A DNA stretch of 64,000 bases, from contig CAVRWT010000005.1 in the NCBI GenBank assembly GCA_963724825.1, positions 186,001-250,000 of the forward strand. Direction: 5' to 3'. Every line of letters begins with the position of its first letter. The first letter of the stretch is position 1. A program made the position numbers and the translations under genes. Positions 17,607 to 27,086 of the stretch are shown piece after piece. The DNA comes from JALYNX01 sp963724825. GTDB lineage: Bacteria > Actinomycetota > Acidimicrobiia > Spongiisociales > ZC4RG35. The notes beneath the pieces were generated by a model. That model was not told the origin of the DNA. It ran no database searches and saw nothing but the letters and a program-made list of their open reading frames with translations.

Positions 17607-18348
17607 GTCCTGAACACCCGGGTCGCATTGGCCGAGGTGATGCTCGCAACCTCGTCGACCTCCAGACCCCAGACCTCGGCGAGGGCAGCACCGACGAGGG
17701 CGACCCAGGCCGGCTCGTTGGGCTCTCCTCGATGCGGGGGCGGGGCGAGGTAGGGAGTATCGGTTTCGACCATCGCCCGTTCCGGTGGTACCTCGGCCGC
17801 CCCCAATCGAACCGTGTCCCCGGTCTGGAATGCGACCGGCCCTGCAAAGGAGAACGTCACCCCCAGGGTCATGAACCGCTTGGTCCACTTGGGGCCACCC
17901 GTCCAACAATGAAGGACCGTCTGACCACCAATCCCGGTCTGCTCGATGATCTCGAAGACCTCGGCGAAGGCGTCCCGACAGTGCACGATGATCGGCTTGC
18001 TGAGGGTCGCCGCCAGGGCGATCTGCTCCCGGAACGCGGTGACTTGCTCGTCACGCGGGGCCAGGTTCCGATAGAAGTCGAGCCCGGTCTCCCCGATGGC
18101 GGCGGCTTCGCCGGCCAACCGGCGATTCCCTCACCTTGAGAAGGCCAGGACGCGGCATCGTGGGGATGGAGACCTGCCGTGGCCAGGACCCGACCCGGAA
18201 ACCTCGATGCCAGGTCCCGGGACGCCTCGGAGCTCTCGAGATCCACCCCGGGAGCCACCACCCAATCGATGTCGGTGGCGCGCGCCAAGAGCTGAGCCGG
18301 GTCGCGCCCGTCCAACTGAAGATGACAGTGAGTGTCGACCCATCCCAT
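17603..18348 (-). CDS. tatD: TatD family metal-dependent DNase, one frameshift
   Basis: TIM-barrel hydrolase of the TatD family (3'-5' DNase or D-aminoacyl-tRNA deacylase-like activity has been reported for members). MGWVDTHCHLQLDGRDP carries the first metal ligands H-x-H, AIGETGLDFYRN the bridging Glu, KPIIVHCRDAFAEV and TVLHCWTGGPK the later His residues, and MVETDTPYLAPPPHRGEPNE the closing Asp. The frame changes near 18121, between SQGEGIAG and AGEAAAIGE, probably through a one-base error. Rejoined length is about 248 residues, as expected. First gene of tatD-rsmA-ispE. Confidence 0.93.
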
Positions 18349-18410
18349 CGACGAGGACGGTACCCGCCACCGATCGGAGGCCCCGGGGTAGGCTCGGATC
18401 CCGGAGGTCA

Positions 18411-18656
18411 ATGCCCGGCATGGAAACTGGAATCGCCCGCAAGATCGACGACCTGGGAAGGATCGTGATTCCCGCGGAGACCCGCCGCCTGTTCAATATC
18501 AGGGAGGGCGACCACCTGTTCATCTCCGTGGAGGGGAGTTCGATCGTGCTGCGGAAGATGACCGACACCTGCACCTTCTGCGGATCGGACACCAAGGTCA
18601 CCCAGTTCAAGGGTCGTGGTGTCTGCTCGTCCTGCCGGTCTCAGCTCCGGTCCTGA
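18411..18656 (+). CDS. AbrB/SpoVT-type DNA-binding protein with zinc-ribbon tail
   Basis: Putative transition-state-type regulator. Residues 5-50 (GIARKIDDLGRIVIPAETRR, then LFNIREGDHLFISVEGSSIV) form the swapped-hairpin AbrB DNA-binding domain; residues 55-80 hold two C-x-x-C pairs (TCTFCGSD and GVCSSCRSQL) that likely bind zinc. GGAGG stands three bases before the ATG at 18411; an ATG at 18420 is also possible. 81 residues. It is divergent from tatD and its end overlaps the convergent rsmI gene by 16 bp. Target genes are unknown. Confidence 0.88.
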   Translation: MPGMETGIARKIDDLGRIVIPAETRRLFNIREGDHLFISVEGSSIVLRKMTDTCTFCGSDTKVTQFKGRGVCSSCRSQLRS

Positions 18657-19480
18657 CTCCCGAGCAGGGCTTCATAGATCTGGCGGCGGGGCAGGCCGGT
18701 GGCGCGGCCGACCTCACGGGATGCCTCCGACGGCGTCGATCCTCCTGAAACCAGCAATCGAGCCCGCTCGACTGCCTCGCCAAAGCTGATGACCGGCGGC
18801 TCGGCCGGGGCGAGAACGATGGTGAACTCGCCTTTCGGAGCACGTTGTGACCATTCAACGAGCGCTTCGCTGATGGTGCCCGCCCACACTTCCTCGTGAA
18901 GCTTGGTGAGCTCTCTGGTCACGACAAGCCGACGGTCCCCACCTGAGGTGGAGGCGAGGTCAGCGAGATCCGCCTCGAAGCGGTGAGGGGTCACGAACAG
19001 GACCACGGGTCGCTCCTCGGCCGCGATCCTCTGGAGACGCTGCGCCCTGGCTTTGCCCTTCCTCGGGAGAAAGCCTTCGAACACGAAACCTTCGCCGCCG
19101 AACCCGGCGACGGCCACCGCACTGATCACTGCACTCGGCCCAGGTATCACCGTCACCGGGAGGCCGGCCTCCCTAACCCTCGTCACGGCCGAGGCTCCAG
19201 GGTCCGAGATTCCGGGCATCCCGGCGTCGCTGACCAGGGCCACGACCTTCCCCTCGAGGACGGCGTCCAAGAGCTCCTCGGTCCGCGCCTCCTCGTTGCC
19301 CAGGAACAACGATCGGATCGGCGTCGACGCCCCCACGTGCGCCAACAGGACGGAGGTTCTCCGCGTGTCCTCGGCGTACACCACGTCGGCCTCGTTGAGT
19401 GCGGATCGCAGCCGGTCGGAGACGTCGCCCAGGTTCCCGATGGGTGTCGCACAGAGGACGAGACGGCCCCGATCAGACAT
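18641..19480 (-). CDS. rsmI: 16S rRNA (cytidine-1402 2'-O) methyltransferase
   Basis: Tetrapyrrole-methylase-fold enzyme acting on 16S rRNA. LVLCATPIGNLGDVSDRLRS is the N-terminal signature, VYAEDTRRTSVLLAHVGAST the second, VALVSDAGMPGISDPG the SAM-site motif, and GFVFEGFLPRKGKARAQRLQ the C-terminal lobe motif. 279 residues. The start overlaps the DUF192 gene by 8 bp; the two probably share a transcript. Confidence 0.96.
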   Translation of the reverse strand: MSDRGRLVLCATPIGNLGDVSDRLRSALNEADVVYAEDTRRTSVLLAHVGASTPIRSLFLGNEEARTEELLDAVLEGKVVALVSDAGMPGISDPGASAVTRVREAGLPVTVIPGPSAVISAVAVAGFGGEGFVFEGFLPRKGKARAQRLQRIAAEERPVVLFVTPHRFEADLADLASTSGGDRRLVVTRELTKLHEEVWAGTISEALVEWSQRAPKGEFTIVLAPAEPPVISFGEAVERARLLVSGGSTPSEASREVGRATGLPRRQIYEALLGSQDRS

Positions 19481-19790
19481 CGACGATCACCACGCCGGCG
19501 CCTTCCGGCGGCACCTCGGCACCCTCGGGGAGCTCGAGGATGAAACGGGCGCCGCGCTCTCGCACCATGCGGTTCGGGGCCAGGGTCTGCACCCTCACCA
19601 CCCGTCGATCGGGCCCGATCATCACCAGGGCGATCGATCGGCCCATTCCGATCGTGTGGATGCTGGAGGTTTCGAAAAGGAGGCGGGCATCGGCGGGCTG
19701 TCCGCGAAGCCCGCGAAATCTCTCGATGAAGGTCACCGGCCGGGACGCCTCGGAGGCCCAACCGTCGGAAACCAGTCGAACCCTCCTCAT
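19473..19790 (-). CDS. DUF192 family protein
   Basis: A 105-residue cytoplasmic member of the DUF192 family, function unknown. Conserved blocks are TFIERFRGLRG, the TSSIHTIGM segment (in place of the usual F-x-M-x-x-M-x-F), and PNRMVRERGARFILELPEG. No signal peptide, unlike many family members that are secreted. It is co-directional and overlaps rsmI. Downstream neighbour on the other side is the lipoprotein protease gene, 45 bp away on the same strand. Confidence 0.8.
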   Translation of the reverse strand: MRRVRLVSDGWASEASRPVTFIERFRGLRGQPADARLLFETSSIHTIGMGRSIALVMIGPDRRVVRVQTLAPNRMVRERGARFILELPEGAEVPPEGAGVVIVDV

Positions 19791-19835
19791 CAGACCGACG
19801 CTAGATGATGCAGCTGCCGGCCGGGAAGCGTGGCG

Positions 19836-21154
19836 TCAGGCCGACATCGCCTCGAGGATCAGTTGGCCAACGGCCTCCTCATCGGCGGCAATGAACACCA
19901 GCTGGCCGTCGATGACCTGAACCGATGCGTAGTCCTGCTCGAACACCGCCGCCACGTAGTCGGACAACGCCTGGCGCAATTCCTCGGTGTCACGGTTGGT
20001 GTCTCCCTCGAAGACGAGGAGCAGCGCGGCGTTGGTGCCGTCGAACCATTGCAAGTAGTAGTCGCCACCCCACCCATCAGCAGCAGTGACCCCCACCCCT
20101 TGGCCGAGCACCTGGTCGAGCATGACCCGGAAACCCAGCTCGCCCCATACCGAGGTTCGCTCCAGGTTGTAGCCGGGAACCGAGACCGCCTCGGGAGTGA
20201 CCTCCTTCGGCAGGTCACGTTCGAAGTCGCTGGGCGTGATCACCTGTTCGGTCGAGCCGGGCAGTGGCGGCATCGTCGTGTAGGCGTCGTTGACGTCACT
20301 CCAGTCTCCGTCGTTGTCGTAGAGCTCCTGCGTGAACGCCAATCCCGAGTCGTAAGGGAATATCAGCGAGTCCTGGAGAAACTGAGGTGCGGCGTCGAGA
20401 GCGGTGGTATCGACCCCGAGGGCATCGGCGAAGAACTCCCCGAGCTCGGCCTGGGACAGAGTCTGCAGGTAATGAAGTTCGGCCAGGCTGGCATCGCCCT
20501 CGATGAGAGCCTGATAGGCGGAAGCCTGGTCGAGGCGGTCCTCGTCGAACATTGCATCGAACACCGGGTGGAACTCGAACTGCTGATCGGTCAGCGCATG
20601 GGTCAACTCGTGAACCAGCGTTGCCTGCTGTACGACGCTGAATCCCTCGGTTGTGATCGGCACGACGAGCTCGCGGGTGTCGCCGTCGTAGTAGCCGGCA
20701 ACCTGCTCCCCGTAGACATCGGTGAGCAGGGTCTGAAAGTCCACATCCCCGCCGAGAAGCCCGAGCAACTTGTAGAGCGCGGCATCGGCGGGATAGTCGG
20801 CAGCGTCCTCTTCGAATTGGGCACGAACCCGCTCCTCGAGCTCCTCCTCGGACACGACGGTGATGGTTGGCATCTCGGTGAATTGGAGCCCGCGCACCTC
20901 CTCGGTGACCGCGACCAGGTTCACCAACTCGTCGCGCACCTCGGGGGTCAGGTTCTCGGTGCCAGGAAGCGGGCCATTGGGCGACTGGCAGCTGCGGTGG
21001 TCGAGGTGGCTCCCTGCGAAGTGGTCGTGGTGTCGGCGGGGGCGGTTGTCGTCACCGGCGCCGCCGAGGACGTGGTGCTGGCTCCTTCGGTGGTCCCGGT
21101 GCAGGCGGCAATGACCAGCGCGAGCGCGAGCAAGGAGCAGAGACGCCGGATCAT
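19836..21154 (-). CDS. Lipoprotein with HExxH metalloprotease-like domain, one frameshift
   Basis: N-terminal lipobox LALALVIAACTG followed by a Thr/Ser-rich linker, then a mostly helical domain containing TLVHELTHALTDQQFEFHPV, an HExxH zinc-protease motif; DASLAELHYLQT about 50 residues later contains a candidate third-ligand Glu. The frame breaks near 20970 in the linker; the downstream part resumes as QSPNGPLPGTENLTPEVRDE. Rejoined length is about 439 residues. Similar proteins recur in actinobacteria as unnamed surface lipoproteins. Protease activity is inferred from the motif only. Target and regulation are unknown. Confidence 0.8.
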
Positions 21155-21247
21155 GTCGTCAGATTATCGGAGCGCCGGTGCTTTGAATTGACCCCCGCGT
21201 AATGGACGTGCGTGAGGGGTCATATCCGGACCCTTGCGTCCCCAATT

Positions 21248-24200
21248 TCAGGCTCCGCCCACCGGTGCCGACTCTTTTCGGTCGGCGCGCCGGAACCAGC
21301 CCCAGAGCCCTAGGGAGACCAGTGTGAAGAAGGCGAGCAGGCCGTAGGTCGTTGCCACGGGCACCAACGCAGTGTTGACGAGATACCCCGACTGCGGGTT
21401 GACCAGGACGTGGAAGAAGGCCAGCACAGACACCCCCCAAATCGCCACCCATACCCACCGTCGCTGTTCGAATAGGACCCGGCCCGGCATGCCATGAATC
21501 GGCAGCAACCCGAAGACCAAGGCTTCGAAGGCCGACACTGTGGTCATGGCAAGGGCTGCCTGAACCAAACCGGACATGGGCCCGGTGCCCGCCGACCTCG
21601 CGGCGCCGAGGCCGAACCAGGCGGTCAGCGCGATCGCCAGAATCACAACCGAGGTGGCGGTGACTTCCTTGGCGGCAACTTCGTCACCGACCTCCACGGC
21701 AAAGACCAAGCCGAGGGCGACCCCGTAGAGGTAGCCGGGGAGGAACCCAATGAGGCGAGACAGCAAGACGCAGCCCACGCCGACCATGAGGGCGACCGGT
21801 AGGACTCTCAATCCTCCCCGCTCCTTGGTACGGGCCCGACGCAGAACAAGGGTGGGCACCGCGAATCCAATAGTCGTGATGAGGACGCCGATGAGCAGCC
21901 CGCCGAAGATTGGGATCGATGCGCTGTTCAGGCCAAAGCCAGGATCGAGGAATCCATAGAGCAGCGCCATGGCGATCAGGCCCAGGATCAATGCCCAGGG
22001 CTTCTGCCATAGACCCCCACCCTCCTTCTTCCGTCGGAACCAGGACCGGATCTGATCGTGATGGTCGACCAGCGTGTTGTTGAAGATCTCAGCGGGGAAG
22101 GGAACGAGGAACAGCAATCCCGCCGTCAGGGCAACTGAGGCTGCCACCACCACCGGGTCGAGGTTGATGGCATCGGGTGACGGAACCGAGCCCACCAGGC
22201 TGCCCACTTCGGCCGCTCCAGCGGACTGATATAGGTAACGGCCGTCTTCGACGAGGATGAGCAACTCGTCCTCGTTGGTGAGGGCGATCCGGGTAGGCGC
22301 CGAGAGTTGGGTTTCAAGCGGCGGGAAGCCGGTCCCCGGGTTGGTGCCGCCACCGAGGACAGTGGTGATCACTCCCTGGTCGATCACCCACACCTTTCCG
22401 ACGAGGCGCGGGATCACATAGAGACGGTCGGCGCTGTCGACCGCGACCCCGAGCTCGGCCGACCCGTAGTCGATGTCGGCGGCTGCATCACCGTCGACCG
22501 CCTCGGTGAACGGGATCGCCCCGCCCCCGAACACGGTCGAAACCACGCCGTCTGGGCCGATTCGCCTCACATCACCGAACGCTTCGTCGGCGACGAAGAT
22601 CGCTCCCGAAGAGTCGATGGCGAGGTCGGAAATGCTCCCAAAACGGGCATCGCTGGCCGGCCCACCATCACCGACTCCCGGCTCGGTCGCCGTTTCATCC
22701 GATCCGGCGATGAGCGTGGTGGTCCCGTCCTCTTCGACCCGATCGAGACGGGGAAGACGCCCACCGGCCACGTAGAGAGCGCCGTCCGGTCCCACCGCCA
22801 GCTTGGGGCCATAGACCTGAGACCCCGCCTCTTCCGCAAGCACTTGGGCGATCGTCCCCTCCGAAGAGATGGACATCACCGCCTCCCCCGTTGTGAAGAA
22901 GACCGTCCCGTCTGCGGCTACCGCCACCCCGGCGAAGTCGTTCTCATCGGCGCTGAAGTCGCCCCGATAGGCGACGGTGAGGATCCCATCGCGGATGCGG
23001 AGCAGCCGCGCGCTGTTGTAGTCGGCGATGTAGATGTCGCCGTTGGGGGCGACCGCCACATCCTCTGCGTTGTTGAGCGCGGCGTCAGCGGCCGGCCCGT
23101 CCTCACCAACCGTCCCGACTGCTGGAGGCGGAAGCCCGGCGATGTGGACGACCACGCCGCCGGAGGTGGCGGCCACGATCAAGGCTGCGATTGCGAGGAG
23201 AGGAGAGCGAACGAAGAGTGGTTTTCTGCTCACGGCCTGATCGCGGGCGATGCTATCGGCCGGGGTCGCTTCGGCGAGGCCTAAGCCCGGTGGGCGGCGT
23301 GAAGCAAGCGTGGCCCCGCTCACACCCTTGAGATCGACCGGGCCGATCTCCGTGAAAGATGCCTCGGCTTCCGGTGAAGCGTCCACCACAGCCTGGCTGA
23401 CCAGGACCTCACCTGGTCGGGCGTACTCGGCGATCCGGGAAGCGAGATTCACGGTTTGCCCGTAATAGTCGCCCTCCTGGAACACCACCGGCCCGGCGTG
23501 CAAGCCGACATGGGCCGGTGGCAGCCCCGCAGCCACCACACCATCCACCATCTCCAGCGCCGCCACCACGCCAGGGCCCGGATCGTGGAACCAGAACATC
23601 ACCCCATCACCCAGCCACTTCACCGGCCGACCCCCGTAGTGGATGGAGGTCCGCTGCACCAACCTGCCGAGTTTCTCTGCGAGATCAGCTGCGGCGGCGT
23701 CCCCGTGTTCCTGGGTCAGGCGGGTGTAACCGGTGATGTCGAGAAAGCACATTGCTGGTGGCCGATCCAGCCGGCTGTGAACGCCTGCCTGGATCAATGA
23801 CTGCTCGAATCCTTCGAGGATGTTTCGGGTCCAAGCGTGGGCTTGCTGGGCGTGGTAGATCCCCAAGAGCGCCTGCTGCGACAACTCGCTGATGCGATCT
23901 GTGAATTCGACATCCACCACTACTTTGGCGTTGGGGCCGGTCTGCATGAGGGGGGTGACTTCGGAGTACCACCAGTCGCCCTCGCTGGCCGCAATCCGGC
24001 GCAAACTGTCACCGGTGGCCCGCAATAGCCGCTCGATAGCAACGGGCCTGAGACCGTGCTTCACCTGGAATTCGAGGAAGGGGACCACGGCGAGCTCGCT
24101 GTCCCGCACCCGATCTTGCGGTGCGGCCTGGGCCGAGCCTGAAGCCTCACGGACCACCAGGAGTAGATCGATCGGTACCCCGGTCTGTTCGCTCAGCTCC

Positions 24201-24475
24201 TGGAAGGTGATCGGGGCAAGCGCTGAGAAGCGCTCGTAGGCCTCAGAATCCATGAAGTCGAGTGACAGGTCGCCGCTGGTCATGGCCGCACCGAGGCCAT
24301 CGAGCGGGACCCCGGCATCTTCGAGGGCCTGGACCATCCCTACCCGTCGGACGTCACCCGAGGAGAACCGGTCGTATTCGGTTGGCTTGAGGATCCCCAA
24401 CTCCACCAGGCGGTCGAGGACCTCGATGCCGACTCCCGCTCGTTCGGCCGCCTCCTGGCGGGTGTAGGTGGTCAC
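21248..24475 (-). CDS. MerR-like / class III nucleotidyl cyclase / NHL propeller / multi-membrane protein
   Basis: A 1075-residue single frame. Residues 1-65 resemble a MerR-type winged helix (TRQEAAERAGVGIEVLDRLV, then FSSGDVRRVGMVQALEDAGV). Residues 70-235 are helical. Residues 240-395 are a class III cyclase with metal Asp246 (FLDITGYTRL), Lys286 and Asp290 (VKWLGDGVMFWF), and Asp336, Asn343, Arg347 (GDYYGQTVNLASRIAE); all six adenylate-cyclase residues are present. A membrane segment at about 424-446 leads to NHL-type propeller repeats at about 455-765 (DVAVAPNGDIYIADYNSARL and similar), then roughly eight membrane segments to the C-terminus. It probably makes cAMP in response to an outside ligand. 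The GNAT gene upstream overlaps it by 4 bp. Confidence 0.88.
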   Translation of the reverse strand: MTTYTRQEAAERAGVGIEVLDRLVELGILKPTEYDRFSSGDVRRVGMVQALEDAGVPLDGLGAAMTSGDLSLDFMDSEAYERFSALAPITFQELSEQTGVPIDLLLVVREASGSAQAAPQDRVRDSELAVVPFLEFQVKHGLRPVAIERLLRATGDSLRRIAASEGDWWYSEVTPLMQTGPNAKVVVDVEFTDRISELSQQALLGIYHAQQAHAWTRNILEGFEQSLIQAGVHSRLDRPPAMCFLDITGYTRLTQEHGDAAAADLAEKLGRLVQRTSIHYGGRPVKWLGDGVMFWFHDPGPGVVAALEMVDGVVAAGLPPAHVGLHAGPVVFQEGDYYGQTVNLASRIAEYARPGEVLVSQAVVDASPEAEASFTEIGPVDLKGVSGATLASRRPPGLGLAEATPADSIARDQAVSRKPLFVRSPLLAIAALIVAATSGGVVVHIAGLPPPAVGTVGEDGPAADAALNNAEDVAVAPNGDIYIADYNSARLLRIRDGILTVAYRGDFSADENDFAGVAVAADGTVFFTTGEAVMSISSEGTIAQVLAEEAGSQVYGPKLAVGPDGALYVAGGRLPRLDRVEEDGTTTLIAGSDETATEPGVGDGGPASDARFGSISDLAIDSSGAIFVADEAFGDVRRIGPDGVVSTVFGGGAIPFTEAVDGDAAADIDYGSAELGVAVDSADRLYVIPRLVGKVWVIDQGVITTVLGGGTNPGTGFPPLETQLSAPTRIALTNEDELLILVEDGRYLYQSAGAAEVGSLVGSVPSPDAINLDPVVVAASVALTAGLLFLVPFPAEIFNNTLVDHHDQIRSWFRRKKEGGGLWQKPWALILGLIAMALLYGFLDPGFGLNSASIPIFGGLLIGVLITTIGFAVPTLVLRRARTKERGGLRVLPVALMVGVGCVLLSRLIGFLPGYLYGVALGLVFAVEVGDEVAAKEVTATSVVILAIALTAWFGLGAARSAGTGPMSGLVQAALAMTTVSAFEALVFGLLPIHGMPGRVLFEQRRWVWVAIWGVSVLAFFHVLVNPQSGYLVNTALVPVATTYGLLAFFTLVSLGLWGWFRRADRKESAPVGGA

Positions 24476-24963
24476 CCGCCGACCTTACCGAAGGCCGTAT
24501 CGAGGACGAGTGTCATGCACACGCTGAATTCGCTCTTCCGATAGTCGGCAAAGGGCTCGCAGATCTCGAAGCCAAGCGACTGGTAAAGCGTTCGCGCCGG
24601 TGCGAATGCCTCCATGGAGCCGGTCTCGAGGCTCACCCGATCGCACCCACGAGAGCGAGCGACCGAAATGAGATGCCCGACCATGGCCCGGCCGACACCC
24701 CGGCCCCTGGCGGCTTCCGCGGTGTGCATCGACTTGATCTCGGCGTGACGCTCCCCCAGCTGCTTCAAGGCGCCCACTCCAAGCAGCCGGCCGTTTTCAC
24801 GGATGCTGAAGAATGAGACTTCCGGGGCAAGCAGCCGGTCCAAATCGAGCGCATGGACGTGCTCCGGCGGGCTGTGTTGATCGGCGTAGGCGAGATGCAC
24901 AGCGAGAAGAGCTTGAACATCCTCGGCGCGGGGATCATCGACTTCGACAACGAACGCTTCCAC
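24472..24963 (-). CDS. GNAT family N-acetyltransferase
   Basis: A 163-residue acetyl-CoA-dependent acetyltransferase. Motif A is EIKSMHTAEAARGRGVGRAM with the R-G-x-G-x-G/A pyrophosphate loop; the later SLETGSMEAFAPARTLYQSL and GFEICEPFADY are motif B. The sequence resembles the PhnO/YjgM-like group acting on small molecules, but the substrate is unknown. It overlaps the cyclase gene start by 4 bp, suggesting co-translation. Confidence 0.88.
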   Translation of the reverse strand: MEAFVVEVDDPRAEDVQALLAVHLAYADQHSPPEHVHALDLDRLLAPEVSFFSIRENGRLLGVGALKQLGERHAEIKSMHTAEAARGRGVGRAMVGHLISVARSRGCDRVSLETGSMEAFAPARTLYQSLGFEICEPFADYRKSEFSVCMTLVLDTAFGKVGG

Positions 24964-25008
24964 GTCGAAATCGTAGAGAGAGCAAACGAACGTCGAAGCG
25001 ACCGCGAC

Positions 25009-25969
25009 CTAGCTTCGGCGATCCGAGCGGGCGACGATCGCACGCTGGACCACGATGAACACCAGGAGCAGCACTCCGATGATGATCTGAGTCCACGACT
25101 GCTCGGCACCCATGATACGAGATGATGGTCTTGATGGTGCCGTAGACGAACACTCCGATCATCGAGCCCAGGACATAGCCGCGGCCGCCTGTCAACACGG
25201 TTCCCACCGATGACGACGGCGGCGATCACGTCCAGCTCGGTGCCGATCCCATTGCGGGGATAGCCGGCGCCTGAATACGCGGTCAGGACCAGTCCGGCCA
25301 GGCCGCCGCACACGCCCGATATCACGTAGACGGACACGGTGGCTCGTGCCACCTTGAGACCCATCAATGACGCCTGACGATTGCCGCCGATCGCGTAGGT
25401 CGTCCGCCCGAAGCGGGTGTACTGCATCACATACGCTCCGACCAATACCACCAATAGCGCCAGGATGCCGGTCGGCGTGATGTACCAATCGCCGAGCCGC
25501 ATTCGCGTCGATTGCAGTCACAACACCGCCTCCGTCTCGACCTTTGATCGACGAAAGACTCACCACGAAAGCGAGACCGCGGGCCAGGAACAGGCCGGCC
25601 AACGATGCGATGAAGGGCTGTACCTCGAAGTACTGCACCAGTATTCCGATGAGCAGGCCGACCAATGCGCCGCCCACCATGATCGCCGGCATGGCGATCG
25701 CCAGCGGCGTGCCCGCCTCGAGCAGCTTCGCCAACCAGATGCCGGTGAACGCCATCACCGAGCCCACGGATAGGTCGATGCCCCCGGTGACAATGACGAA
25801 TGTCATGCCGACGGCAAGGATCAGCAGGTACGCGTTGTCCAGAAGGAGCGCCGAGATGTTTCTCGGCGTGATGAAGTCCCCCCGGAGGAAGATCTCGGCG
25901 CCGACGAAGAGCAGGATCAGGATGGCGACTGCCGCAAGCGTCGGCAGAGGAGCGAACGCGGCGGCTCAT
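25009..25969 (-). CDS. Sugar ABC transporter permease (YjfF/RbsC type), four frameshifts
   Basis: Second membrane subunit of the carbohydrate importer. Reassembled from four breaks (near 25950, 25503, 25203, 25113) it runs MSRR, FAPLPTLAAVAILILLFVGA, MTFVIVTGGIDLSVGSVMAF, RLGDWYITPTGILALL, NGIGTELDVIAAVVIGG, GTVLTGGRGYVLGSMIGVFV and finally IIIGVLLLVFIVVQRAI. The TGGIDLSVG and AAVVIGGT-LTGG motifs are diagnostic of the ribose/galactofuranose permease family. About 320 residues, normal. The ATG at 25969 probably overlaps the stop of the first permease. The last break removes one G from GGGTGC. Confidence 0.85.
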
Positions 25970-27080
25970 GAAAGTCTCGGTAGCGCCCGCTCAGGGTCGG
26001 TTGGGTCGCAACGGTGCTGTCGAGGCTGGTCATACCGAGCACCTCGGCGTCATCGGGCGAATCCTCGGTGGCCCCGCGCGAGCGCATCGACTGGGTGAGT
26101 CTCCGCACGAAACGATGCAAGCGTCGGCGACTGGATGACCACCACGAGCGACGACGACGATCGCGAAGAACACCGGGCTCTGCGCCGACGGTACCCCTAG
26201 GAAAAGGATCGAGGACTCGAGGGTTTGGAGGATCAAGCACGCCGACCACGGTGCCCGCGAGGCTGAACTTGCCACCCATGAGCGAGGTGCCGCCCAGCAC
26301 GACGGCGAGGATCGCATAGAGCTCGATGAACTGTCCCGCGGCGTTGGCGTCGGCCGCCTTGATATTCGAGGCATAGATGAGGCCGGCGACGCCGGCGAGC
26401 AACGGCGCTGGCGGCATAGGCGCTCCAGATGATGCCCCGCGAGCGAACACCGGCAAGACGGCTCGCCTCGGGGTTGATGCCGACGGACTCGGTGAGCACG
26501 CCGAGCGCGGTCCGTCGCTCGATCAACCCCACGACCGCGACTGCCGCGACCCAGATGAAGAAGGCGAACGGGAGCAGCACCAGGTATCCGGTGGAGATGT
26601 ACTCGAACGGCGTGCTGTTCACGGTGGTGATGAATCCCTCAGTGATGAGCAGGGCCATACCGCGGCCGGCGAGCATGAGCACCAGGGTGGCGATGATCGG
26701 TTGTATGCCGAGCAAGGAGACGAGAAATCCGTTCCACAGGCCGAGCAGGAGCGACACCAGGAGTCGCGGCGACTACGGCGACCATGACGGTGCCGCGTCG
26801 TTGGGATCGGCGGAGCCGTCGATGATGGTGAGCGCCACCGCTCCCGACACGGCCATGACTGCTCCGACCGACAGGTCGATGCCCCGAGTGGCGATGACGA
26901 TCGTCATGCCCAGCGAGACCAGCATCAGCGGGGCGCTTTGACGCAGGATGTCGATCAAGGCGCCGTAGAGACGGCCATCCTGAACGGTGATGCTCGGCGA
27001 ACTGCGGGCGGGCAATGGTGTTGATCAGGATCAGCGACGACCAACGTGACAATCGGCCAGAACAGCCGATGCTTGATCAC
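25966..27080 (-). CDS. Sugar ABC transporter permease (YtfT type), at least six frameshifts
   Basis: First membrane subunit of the importer. The GTG at 27080 gives MIKHRLFWPIVTLVV; segments in different frames then follow in family order: LILINTIARPQF, GALIDILRQSAPLMLVSLGM, IATRGIDLSVGAVMAVSGAV, LLVSLLLGLWNGFLVSLLGI, PIIATLVLMLAGRGMALLIT, SRGIIWSAYAAS, LLAGVAGLIYASNIKAADAN and AVVLGGTSLMGGKFSLAGTV. Breaks lie near 27030, 27010, 26765, 26410, 26238 and 26135. All blocks survive in order, which argues for sequence error over decay. The exact C-terminus is uncertain; about 365 residues. Confidence 0.8.
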
Positions 27081-27086
27081 AGCGCC

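Noticed and set aside
21155..21247. Terminator with GACCCC/GGGGTC arms between the protease and cyclase genes
   Set aside because: The stem is short, the arms are far apart and there is no T-run; too weak to list as a feature.
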